From: CBCXVS01 sp965178525
Lineage (GTDB): Bacteria > Tectomicrobia > Entotheonellia > Entotheonellales > Entotheonellaceae
NCBI GenBank assembly: GCA_965178525.1
Contig: CBCXVS010000219.1
Location: 1 to 13,216 of the forward strand
Reading direction: 5' to 3'
Length of the DNA: 13,216 bases
Shown here piece by piece: positions 1 through 6,695 of the stretch (positions are counted from its first letter, which is position 1; every line of letters begins with the position of its first letter). Under the pieces are notes generated by a model. The model made no database searches. It saw nothing but the letters and a program-made list of their open reading frames with translations, and was not told the DNA's origin. The position numbers and the translations under genes were made by a program.

Positions 1-76
1 TGAGAGGGGAGTCGGTCTCAGGCAATCGGCGTAACTGCTTCATCAAGAAAGGAGTTGGCTTGACTTAAGGCCATTC

Positions 77-1005
77 ATGCGTGCCGTCAATTTTGCCCGT
101 GCGTATCAACTCCTGGTGGCGGTGCGCGGCGGCGGCCACAACGTTCCGGGCAACGCGGTGTGCGACGGTGGCTTGATGATTGACCTGGCGCCCATGAAGA
201 GCATAAGGGTCGATCCCGCGGCCTGTACAGCCCGGGCTGAAGCCGGTGTCGTGTGGGGCGAATTCGATCGCGAAACGCAGACCTTTGGCCTGGCTGGTGT
301 TGGCGGCACGGTTTCCGATACCGGTTTTATCGGGACTATGCCAAATCCATTCCGGATGAGCTCAACACCATGGGCGCGCTCATGACCACACCCGACAACG
401 TCCCGGTGGCGGCGGTGGCGGTGTGTTATAACGGGGACCTCAGCACGGGCGAAAAGGTGTTGAAACCGCTGCGGACTTTCGGCACGCCGCTGGCCGACGA
501 GATTCGCCCGATGGCGTACGGTGACATGCAGGGTCTGCTCGATGAGGCGGCCCAGCGTGGACGCCGCAACTATATCAAATCGAACTTTATGAACGACATC
601 AGCGATGACGCCATCGACACACTCATCGACCGCTTTGCGACGGTTCCCTCGCCCCTGTCGTTCACGTTCTTTCAGCAGCTGGGTAATGCTCCCAACCGGG
701 TGAGTCAGGACACCACCGCCTTCAGCCACCGCGATGCCCTGGGCGAGTGGGGGACGCTCTCGATCTGGCTGGATCCGGCGGAGGACGAGGCCAACATCAA
801 GTGGACCCGGTCATTGGCCGAGGCCATGCAGCCGTTTTCCACCGGCCGTGCTTACATCAACCAGATGGGGAACGAAGCCGACGAGGGAGCGGCCGATATC
901 AAGGCCGCCTATGGGACGACCTACGACCGGTTGGTAGCTTTGAAGAACACGTATGACCCAACTAATCTGTTCCGCCTCAACCCGAATATCAAGCCAACGG
1001 TGTGA
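77..1005 (+). pseudogene. Broken FAD-linked oxidase (berberine bridge enzyme-like), internal deletion plus frameshift
   Basis: Two fragments in different frames belong to one FAD-binding oxidoreductase of the FAD_binding_4 plus BBE type. The first frame (77 to about 325) contains the FAD-site motif RGGGHN, whose His is the usual covalent flavin-attachment residue, then GGLMIDL, WGEFDRETQ and GGTVSDTG. The second frame (from about 322 to the TGA at 1003-1005) resumes at RFYRDYAKSIPDEL and continues through the substrate domain to the BBE-type C-terminus (YDPTNLFRLNPNI). In intact relatives the glycine-rich end of the FAD domain and the start of the substrate domain lie between these points. 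I estimate from family memory that 80-100 codons are missing. The N-terminal 40-50 residues seen in relatives are also absent upstream of 77, although that frame stays open to the window edge. The enzyme would oxidise a small molecule with O2, but it should be dead here. The loss of function is clear; the substrate is unknown. Confidence 0.85.
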
Positions 1006-1136
1006 GGGCGTTGCGGTAAATCGTGCCTGGCAGCGCCGCCCGTGCGCTAGGGTCCTGGCCCTCGGGTGGTGCTGTGTTTGGGACTCAGAGACGGACCTTT
1101 TCGATAGCGCTCTGATCTACTTGCTTATCGCCATCT

Positions 1137-2561
1137 CTATTGCGGTAGCCCTGCCAGCATCTGTCGTATCGGCTCCTCTTGAGGCAACTTCAAACGCTCG
1201 AATATCTCCAGGCTCTGTTGGAGGAGGTGGCGGGCTTCGGCATAGTCGCCCTCATACAAAGCGAGGTCGCCCAGCAGAGCCAGGTTGGCGGCAACATAGA
1301 GCTGGTTGCCTAGCTTCTCACTGAGTTCCAGGCTCTCTTTTTGGAGACGGCGAGCCCCGGCGTAATCACCTTGGGCTCGAGCAGCCGTAGCTAGGAGCGC
1401 CAGGTTCCCAGCAATGCCCGCTTGATTGCCTAGCTTCCTATTGATCTCCAGACTCTGACGGCAAAGACGAGTGGCCTCAGCAGCGTCGTTTTGCTCATCG
1501 GCGACCCAGCCCAGTTGATGCAGACTGGTGGCAATGCCGGACTGGTCTCCGACCTGTTCACGAAGTTCCAGACTCTGACGATAAACGTGTTGGGCCTTCG
1601 TGTACTCACCTTGCTCCAAGGCAATGTTGCCCAATTGATACAGACTGCTGGCAATGCCGGCCTGATCCCCGAGCCATTCCCTGAGTTCCAGGCTTCGTTG
1701 ATTCAGGCGATGGGCTTCGCCATAATTGCCTTCATCCAGAGCAATTCTACTCAGTTGATACAGACTGCTGGCAATGCCGGCTTGGTCCCCAAGCCGTTCT
1801 CTAAGTTCCAGGCTCTGTTGGAAGAGCTGACTGGCGTGTTGCAGTTCACCAAGCGCCAAGTTTAACTGAGCTAACGTAAACAGGATCTCTCCTTGTTCAC
1901 TCAAGACCCATCTATCTGGTGCCAGTTCTTGATAGTCGGCTAATAAGTTTTCTAACATGCTTCGGCGTTTTCGTTTCTCGTCTGCCGTCAAATTATTTAT
2001 TGTCAGCCACTCAGTCCCTTCGTGCACATAGATTTGCAGCGCTTCTTGCCTGTAGACAGGTTCCGTCTCAAATTCGAAAACACCACTCCGCCAGGCCCAA
2101 AAGTCCGGGGCGCCCCGCGCCAGAGCTGTCAAGGCAAAGTCAGGTAACCAAAATACCAAAGGGTAGGGCGCATCCCGATGAAACAACTCCCGGCCCATGT
2201 TCAACTCGACAAGAAGCGGCGCGTCCGGTTCATCACGCGGGATCGCATGCTCTAAGCCATAGAGAAAAATCGCACGTTTGTCGCCAGTCACAGTCGATTC
2301 GGCCAACTGCTCACGCAGGCGCTGGCGCAGATCGAGAGCTCTTGCTGAGCCATCAACTTCCACGACATCGATGTGCTGCACCGCCAGCCGCCGGACAGCT
2401 TCACGGGCTAACTGCTGTCGAAAGATCGGGACATTGCACCTGGCGAACAGCACGGTCAAGCCTTGGCCAAAACGGATCGTCTGCACCAATTGGCGCAGCG
2501 TTTCCTCATTATCTGCCGACAGGTCGCTTCGTCTCTTGTCAGGAAACCATTCGGCGCTCAT
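1137..2561 (-). CDS. TPR-repeat protein with degenerate STAND-like NTPase N-terminal domain
   Basis: A 474-residue protein. Residues about 15-165 look like an NTPase-type domain that has lost its P-loop: the segment after the first strand reads LFARCNVPIFRQQ (about 38-50), without GxxxxGK[ST]. This is followed by RAIFLYGLE (96-104), which could be a Walker B-like strand, and a conserved-looking tract FWLPDF and PDFWAWRSGVFEF (137-164). Residues about 221-457 are six tetratricopeptide repeats with a strict 40-residue period, four of whose units end in SLELRE or SLELSE. TPRs normally bind peptides or partner proteins. The start at 2561 was chosen over an ATG at 2633 because AGGAGG (2571-2576) sits 9 bases ahead of it. 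It overlaps the end of the upstream ATPase gene by 23 bp, so the two are probably translationally coupled. No signal peptide, membrane segment, nuclease or TIR domain is visible. It is probably a sensor or adaptor for the ATPase; its exact function is unknown. Confidence 0.85.
   Translation of the reverse strand: MSAEWFPDKRRSDLSADNEETLRQLVQTIRFGQGLTVLFARCNVPIFRQQLAREAVRRLAVQHIDVVEVDGSARALDLRQRLREQLAESTVTGDKRAIFLYGLEHAIPRDEPDAPLLVELNMGRELFHRDAPYPLVFWLPDFALTALARGAPDFWAWRSGVFEFETEPVYRQEALQIYVHEGTEWLTINNLTADEKRKRRSMLENLLADYQELAPDRWVLSEQGEILFTLAQLNLALGELQHASQLFQQSLELRERLGDQAGIASSLYQLSRIALDEGNYGEAHRLNQRSLELREWLGDQAGIASSLYQLGNIALEQGEYTKAQHVYRQSLELREQVGDQSGIATSLHQLGWVADEQNDAAEATRLCRQSLEINRKLGNQAGIAGNLALLATAARAQGDYAGARRLQKESLELSEKLGNQLYVAANLALLGDLALYEGDYAEARHLLQQSLEIFERLKLPQEEPIRQMLAGLPQ
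1635..1781 (-). repeat. Tandem 120-bp coding repeats in the TPR gene
   Basis: The TPR units are still similar at DNA level. The 27 bases at 1635-1661 are identical to those at 1755-1781, exactly 120 bp apart, and a third, more diverged copy lies around 1515-1541. The period equals 40 codons, so gain or loss of a unit keeps the frame. Confidence 0.9.
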
Positions 2562-3897
2562 GTTCCAGGGCCTCCTGGAATTTTGGCAGTTGCTGCACGA
2601 TGGGATGGACATCATGCCAGGGCGGCGCCCCATTGATATATTCCAACACGCTCAGATTGTGTAACATGGTGCGATGACTATCGTCGTTCCGGACTTGCTT
2701 GGTCACATGGACATGGGCTAACAACGGAAAATGCTCCTCCGGAATGCTGCGGTTGTATTCGCTCACCAATCTCTCCACCGCTTTCTCCGCAGCGGCTATG
2801 CCGATAGGTTTGGGATCGCGCTCCTGCGCATAACGGCAGGCATATCGCACCAAGATCATCAGGTCGCGCGTGTGTCCTCCACAGATCTGACAGAGTCGAT
2901 CAAGCGCATTGCCTTCGAAAATTTCGTCCGAATCCAGGCAACGCCCGAGGATCGTTCGTAGGATATCCAACCCTTCGCAACACTTTTGGCCATGCCGGTG
3001 CCGTGTCTTAATCATCGGCAGGATCGCATTGTCAGGGAAAATACCACTGAGCACCTTGGCTTGTACCGAGTAAAACATGGCAATCGGAACGGTGTAGACA
3101 AGATGACATTTCAACGCTCGTAGTTGTTCGCCATGCTCAATGTACAACGCATCATGGGTGTTGCGCTGGCTATCAGGAAAAGTGCGGAAGGACGTGCGAT
3201 CGAGATTGTCAATGACCACAACGAGCCCTTGTTTGCCCTGCTTCCGAAGCCCAACCTCCCCCTGGCTGATTAGGAGATTAATATGGTCAATCAGTTGCGT
3301 GATCTGAGGGTCGAGGCGAAGCCGGACTTGCTTCTTCGACTCCGAACCGGTCTTCAGCTGACCGGTGATCTTGGCCATCATTTGTGCGAAGGGCGAGAGA
3401 GCTGCGGGCAGACCGATCTTGAATTGGCTTTGCAGGTCAGCTTTGACCTCCGTGAGAGTTTTCTGCTTATAAACGACATCGGCAAACCACTCGAGAATTT
3501 GATCGAGCAGGTTCGGATCCAATTCGATATCCATTTCCTGCAGACCATCATACACTTGGCGTGCGATCGCAATCAAGACGTCACTGTAGACAATATCGTT
3601 CAGATCCAGGACCTCATCAGCTTGGAAATAGATCACCGCATAGCCCGCGTCTTCCAGGCGGTGTTTGAGGCGCAAGAGCTCAGTCGATTTGCCACAGCCA
3701 CGGTGGCCGGTGAAGAGTTGGACTGTTACGTCTTCCGACCAAGTCATAGCTTCAAAGAGCTGCCGCACGACATCTTCGTTGCCCCTGACCGCTGTACAGT
3801 CGACATAACGCGGGTCGCCACTCTCCAACGGTCGCGCCGGGTCCACTGCATTGAACGCATCACGAAGCGTTCGGGCCGGCTTGAACTCATGTTCCAT
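2539..3897 (-). CDS. P-loop ATPase (KAP/STAND-like), first gene of the ATPase-TPR operon
   Basis: A 452-residue P-loop NTPase. Walker A is GHRGCGKST at residues 64-72 and Walker B is LVVVIDNLDR at about 225-234, the hhhhDxxD form seen in KAP and STAND-type ATPases. Residues 1-60 (the stretch RYVDCTAVRGNEDVVRQLF) resemble the lead-in of AAA-type domains. The region after residue 240 carries helical segments that could form a lid or sensor domain, including GGHTRDLMILVRYACRYA, and the protein ends in a PPWHDVHPIV segment. No membrane helices are evident. The ATG at 3897 is preceded by AAGGGGAG (3902-3909), better than the GTG at 3930. A strong promoter lies about 80 bp upstream. The next gene overlaps its 3' end, so both proteins are expected in similar amounts. 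It probably acts as an ATP-driven switch with the TPR partner in signalling or defence, which is inference. DNA repair or a chaperone-like role cannot be excluded. Confidence 0.85.
   Translation of the reverse strand: MEHEFKPARTLRDAFNAVDPARPLESGDPRYVDCTAVRGNEDVVRQLFEAMTWSEDVTVQLFTGHRGCGKSTELLRLKHRLEDAGYAVIYFQADEVLDLNDIVYSDVLIAIARQVYDGLQEMDIELDPNLLDQILEWFADVVYKQKTLTEVKADLQSQFKIGLPAALSPFAQMMAKITGQLKTGSESKKQVRLRLDPQITQLIDHINLLISQGEVGLRKQGKQGLVVVIDNLDRTSFRTFPDSQRNTHDALYIEHGEQLRALKCHLVYTVPIAMFYSVQAKVLSGIFPDNAILPMIKTRHRHGQKCCEGLDILRTILGRCLDSDEIFEGNALDRLCQICGGHTRDLMILVRYACRYAQERDPKPIGIAAAEKAVERLVSEYNRSIPEEHFPLLAHVHVTKQVRNDDSHRTMLHNLSVLEYINGAPPWHDVHPIVQQLPKFQEALEHERRMVS
2571..2576 (-). promoter_or_regulatory. 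Ribosome binding site of the TPR gene
   Basis: A full AGGAGG lies 9 bases before the ATG at 2561 and inside the coding sequence of the upstream ATPase. It fixes the start of the TPR gene and supports coupled translation. Confidence 0.75.
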
Positions 3898-3975
3898 GCT
3901 TCTCCCCTTGGGTATCGTGTGGCCCAGCACGCCGGGAATATGCCGTCCTGGTTCGACTTGCAGGTCTTAGTAGCG

Positions 3976-4005
3976 AATATACGCTTGGCAGCGGCCTCAT
4001 GTCAA
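3976..4005 (-). promoter_or_regulatory. Sigma70-type promoter of the ATPase-TPR operon
   Basis: On the minus strand a perfect TTGACA (4000-4005) is separated by 18 bases from TATATT (3976-3981). Transcription would start near 3969, giving a leader of about 70 bases before the ATG at 3897. The two hexamers match the consensus at 11 of 12 positions, the best promoter match I found in the window. Confidence 0.65.
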
Positions 4006-4029
4006 AAGGAGCGGCAGATGGAAATACCG

Positions 4030-4035
4030 TATAAT
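4030..4035 (+). promoter_or_regulatory. Candidate -10 box for the DUF2721-like gene
   Basis: A perfect TATAAT on the plus strand, 27 bases before the ATG at 4062. The matching -35 region (about 4007-4012) is poor and nearly touches the -35 of the opposing operon promoter, so the two promoters are arranged back to back and may share regulators. Confidence 0.4.
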
Positions 4036-4061
4036 AGACCATCGGTTCCGGACTTTCAGCC

Positions 4062-4532
4062 ATGAGCTTGGCCATACATGCCCCAGAAGAATACAGGAAA
4101 AACCTCATGGAACAGGCTGAACTTTGGTTAACGCCTCTCATTTTGTTACCGGGTGTGGCGTTGCTGATTATGTCCACGTCGGTTCGGTTTCAGCAGGTAC
4201 ATGACGAATTTCATCATCTACTCGATCACCCTGAGGACTCCGGACATATTCTGGCTCGGCAACTGCTCCAACGCGCGATTCTCTTTCGCGACGCCCTGGT
4301 GTGTCTCTACATCAGTGTTGGATGCTTTGCGTTGGGCAGCTTCCTGGGCGGCTTGGTCAACTTCTTGGCGCCACAATTTCTCTGGGTCGTTGGCGGCCTC
4401 GCCCTCCTGGGCATTTTCAACCTCGTGTTCGCCTCATGGCAGCTCGTGCGCGAGTCCCTTCTGTGCCTTCGGATTATCCGAGCACACAGCCATCGGCTGG
4501 AAACCTTGCCCGAGGAACCAGCAGAGACATGA
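4062..4532 (+). CDS. Small integral membrane protein, DUF2721-like
   Basis: A protein of 156 residues with three hydrophobic segments at about 21-40, 78-101 and 105-127. A charged amphipathic stretch rich in His, Asp and Gln lies between the first and second segments, and the C-terminus is charged. This layout, with an arginine-containing helix (ARQLLQRAILFRDA) just before the second membrane segment, matches the DUF2721 family (PF11026), whose function is unknown. The assignment rests on pattern memory. The ATG at 4107 is an alternative start with a better ribosome site (AGGA 9 bases ahead) and would remove only the hydrophilic first 15 residues. The gene converges with the MATE gene: only 12 bases separate the two stop codons and no terminator hairpin is visible, so the transcripts probably overlap. 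Confidence 0.75.
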   Translation: MSLAIHAPEEYRKNLMEQAELWLTPLILLPGVALLIMSTSVRFQQVHDEFHHLLDHPEDSGHILARQLLQRAILFRDALVCLYISVGCFALGSFLGGLVNFLAPQFLWVVGGLALLGIFNLVFASWQLVRESLLCLRIIRAHSHRLETLPEEPAET

Positions 4533-4544
4533 TGGCGTCTTGTT

Positions 4545-5900
4545 TCACACCAGCGGGCGGTGTTGCCAGCCACCGTGAAGCACGCGCAGCAACATGACCA
4601 GACCGAGCACGATGACGTAGAAGAGGGCCGCTGCCCAGCCGCCCATGAGACCGCCCTGCCAGACAAAGATGGCCAGGATGGCGCCAGGCAAAAACATGCC
4701 CCAGTTGAGTAGCAGGCAGGCCAGCATGGGCCAGCGCGTATCACCGGCGCCACGCAAGACGCCCATGGACACGATCCCCAGCGCGTCGAAAATCTGAAAT
4801 AAAGCCACGAAGATGAGAAGCTGTGCGCCCATCTGCGATACGGTTGGATCTCCGTTAAAGAGCCCGATAAGCGGACGCCGCCACAGAAAACAGCCGGCTC
4901 CCAGGCTACCCATAAGCAGCGTTATCAAGACCAGACAGGAGACCACAGCGCGCCGGGCCGCGATGAGGTTTTGCGCGCCCAGGTACTGGCCCACGAGGGT
5001 GGTGGCGGCCACGGAGAGGCCATATCCGGACATGTACAACACGGCCATAATCTGCGTGGCAATGGCGTGCGCCGCCGCGTGTGCCGCGCCCAGGCGGGCG
5101 ATGCACACGGTAAAGAGCATCCAGGCGCCAAGCTCTAACGCGTCTTGCATGCCTACCGGCCAGCTCACCTGCAGCAGACGCCAACAGGCGTGGCGGTCGA
5201 ACGGCGCCCGAAGATGCGTCAACAAGCCCTGGCGCTGGCCCCGGCGCAAAAATAGCCACAGATAGAGTCCCGTGCCTACCGCGGTCGCACTGACCGTCGC
5301 GATGGCCGAGCCGGCGATGCCCAGACGCGGAAACCCGCCGTAACCGAAGATGAGCAGGACATCCAAAATCGCGTTGAGCAGTGCAATGACCAGGACCACG
5401 ATAAGTGGCGTCTTGGTGTCTCCGAGACCGCGAAAGAAGCCTGCCAGCGTGACGTTAAACAGGACCGGCAGTCCTCCGAGCAAGTGGATACGCACATACA
5501 GGGCCATCGGTTGCAGGAGTTCCGGGCTGGGAGAGAGGAGGCGCACGAGGGATGGCATGATCAGGCTGCCCACGAGCATGGGCAGCCACGCCAAGATACT
5601 GACATAGAGTCCTTGCCAGGTGATGGCGCCACAGTCGGTGCGGCGCTGCGCGCCGATGTACTGTGCCACGAAAATGTTGACGCCTATCCCGCCAAAGTTG
5701 CAGGACACCAGGAAGAACCACAGCAAGGACGTCCCCACCCCGGCAGCGCCCTGCTCCACAGTGCCGAAGCGCCCGAGGAAAGCGATATCAACCGTCGACA
5801 TCAGGGTCTGTGCCAACATGGTCAGCACAACGGGAAAAGCGAGGCTCACCACCTCGTAATAGCCCCCTGGACGGCGCGCCGCAGTCGCTGTGTTTGGCAT
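4545..5900 (-). CDS. MATE family multidrug/cation efflux transporter
   Basis: A protein of 451 residues, the usual length for this family, with about 12 membrane helices in two homologous halves. The internal symmetry is visible: GFFRGLGDTKTP in the first half corresponds to GVLRGAGDTRWP in the second, and VAQYIGAQ corresponds to VGQYLGAQ. MATE proteins export drugs, toxins or organic cations across the inner membrane in exchange for Na+ or H+; the substrate here cannot be read from sequence. The N-terminus is short and hydrophilic (about 15 residues). The start at 5900 fits the family, although its ribosome site is weak (GAGCAGAAG). A predicted promoter with an inverted repeat lies upstream, and a small HTH/Zn-ribbon regulator is divergent from it, suggesting controlled expression. 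The reading frame is intact. Confidence 0.93.
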   Translation of the reverse strand: MPNTATAARRPGGYYEVVSLAFPVVLTMLAQTLMSTVDIAFLGRFGTVEQGAAGVGTSLLWFFLVSCNFGGIGVNIFVAQYIGAQRRTDCGAITWQGLYVSILAWLPMLVGSLIMPSLVRLLSPSPELLQPMALYVRIHLLGGLPVLFNVTLAGFFRGLGDTKTPLIVVLVIALLNAILDVLLIFGYGGFPRLGIAGSAIATVSATAVGTGLYLWLFLRRGQRQGLLTHLRAPFDRHACWRLLQVSWPVGMQDALELGAWMLFTVCIARLGAAHAAAHAIATQIMAVLYMSGYGLSVAATTLVGQYLGAQNLIAARRAVVSCLVLITLLMGSLGAGCFLWRRPLIGLFNGDPTVSQMGAQLLIFVALFQIFDALGIVSMGVLRGAGDTRWPMLACLLLNWGMFLPGAILAIFVWQGGLMGGWAAALFYVIVLGLVMLLRVLHGGWQHRPLV

Positions 5901-5950
5901 GATGGACTTCTGCTCATCCTAATGCTCTGCAGAGGTAGTCAGGTTTACTG

Positions 5951-5970
5951 CTGTTGGCCATAGGCAACAG
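5951..5970. repeat. Inverted repeat at the predicted MATE start point (possible operator)
   Basis: CTGTTG-N8-CAACAG is an exact 6-bp inverted repeat. It overlaps the downstream edge of the candidate MATE -10 box (5969-5974) and the expected start point (about 5962). Its position suits repressor binding, but arms of this length can occur by chance. Confidence 0.35.
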
Positions 5971-5997
5971 GATAGGAAGTTCCAGCACCGTTTTCAA
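5969..5997 (-). promoter_or_regulatory. Candidate sigma70 promoter of the MATE gene
   Basis: TTGAAA (5992-5997, minus strand) is followed after 17 bases by TATCCT (5969-5974). Five of six and four of six positions match consensus at the optimal spacing. It would give a leader of about 60 bases. Confidence 0.5.
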
Positions 5998-6068
5998 GCC
6001 TGCACAAGGGGGCCGAACTCCCTGGAAACGGACTGCGGTACATCTGCTTCGCGCGGCGAAACGGGGTA

Positions 6069-6077
6069 TGCTATAGA
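6069..6077 (+). promoter_or_regulatory. Candidate extended -10 promoter of the HTH/Zn-ribbon gene
   Basis: TGCTATAGA reads as an extended -10 element (TG-N-TATAGA). There is no good -35. Transcription would begin near 6084, which argues for the downstream ATG at 6141 as the true start. Confidence 0.35.
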
Positions 6078-6140
6078 GCGACGATGCAACGTGGCGCATG
6101 TCGTGAGGACGGCATTCTTGCAGACAACAGTAGACATGCC

Positions 6141-6425
6141 ATGCCCCAGACGATCCGTCAGCGGATGATCGACATCTTGATGGAAGGCCCTGCGTCTGCC
6201 AAAAACCTTTCCGCACGGATCGGAATCCGTGAGAAGGAAGTCTTGCCGCACTTGGAGCACATTCGGAAAAGTTTGCAACATCACAACCAGCGTCTTTTGC
6301 TGGAGCCAGCGAGCTGCCAGACGTGCGGCTTTGCATTTCATAAGCGTGACCGGCTGAGCAAGCCAGGGCGTTGTCCGACCTGTCGTAGCACGTCCATCGA
6401 GGAACCGCTCTTTATGATTCGTTGA
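6141..6425 (+). CDS. Small HTH/Zn-ribbon predicted transcriptional regulator (COG3357-like)
   Basis: A protein of 94 residues. Residues 1-45 form a winged-helix-like HTH (TIRQRMIDILMEGPASAKNL followed by SARIGIREKEVLPHLEHI), resembling ArsR-type DNA-binding folds. Residues 59-81 form a zinc ribbon with CQTC and CPTC pairs (Cys 59, 62, 78, 81). This HTH plus zinc-ribbon fusion is the hallmark of the COG3357 family of predicted regulators, whose targets are largely unknown. The ATG at 6141 matches the expected family start. An in-frame ATG at 6084 would add 19 residues that do not look domain-like, and neither start has a strong ribosome site. The gene is divergent from the MATE transporter, with about 240 bp between them, so it is a reasonable candidate regulator of that transporter; this is inference from context only. 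Confidence 0.75.
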   Translation: MPQTIRQRMIDILMEGPASAKNLSARIGIREKEVLPHLEHIRKSLQHHNQRLLLEPASCQTCGFAFHKRDRLSKPGRCPTCRSTSIEEPLFMIR

Positions 6426-6695
6426 GGTTTGGTCATCCTCGCGGTGGTTCCAAAGCATGCAGACGCTGACGCCACGCCGGTAGGACTTCCGGGTTTTTCG
6501 TATACAGCGGCCGGCTTTCAACAGCTCCCACACGCATTGGCGCGTCACGTCACGCACGATGCACGCACGGGACACACCCTGACGGAACGGCGATGGCGCC
6601 TCGTGAGGGCAAATGTTACGGGAAGGCCGCACCCAAGGCCATCCCAAAGCCACCCTGAGAGTGTGGCGCAATCTGGACTATTTAAAGGACACCGC

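Noticed and set aside
106..729. Long minus-strand open frame of 207 codons
   Set aside because: It is antisense to the oxidase pseudogene, whose plus-strand frames carry clear family motifs. The minus product shows no domain.
1500..1800. Regularly spaced repeats resembling a CRISPR array
   Set aside because: The 120-bp period is in frame with a 40-residue TPR and the intervening DNA codes for conserved TPR helices.
1919..2677. Plus-strand open frame of 252 codons opposite the TPR gene
   Set aside because: The translation is low-complexity, rich in Ser, Arg, Pro and His, without a domain. The minus-strand product is clearly structured.
3283..4065. Plus-strand open frame of 260 codons opposite the ATPase
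   Set aside because: The minus strand encodes an ATPase with Walker motifs, a ribosome site and a promoter. The plus frame is a shadow and crosses the intergenic promoter region.
5994..6671. Minus-strand open frame of 225 codons opposite the HTH/Zn-ribbon gene
   Set aside because: No recognisable domain, and the plus-strand protein has a well-formed HTH and paired cysteines. The Cys- and Arg-rich composition is typical of an antisense reading.
6429..6695. N-terminal extension of the monooxygenase
   Set aside because: It would need a TTG start without a ribosome site. The barrel begins at 6696, where an AAGGA precedes the ATG.
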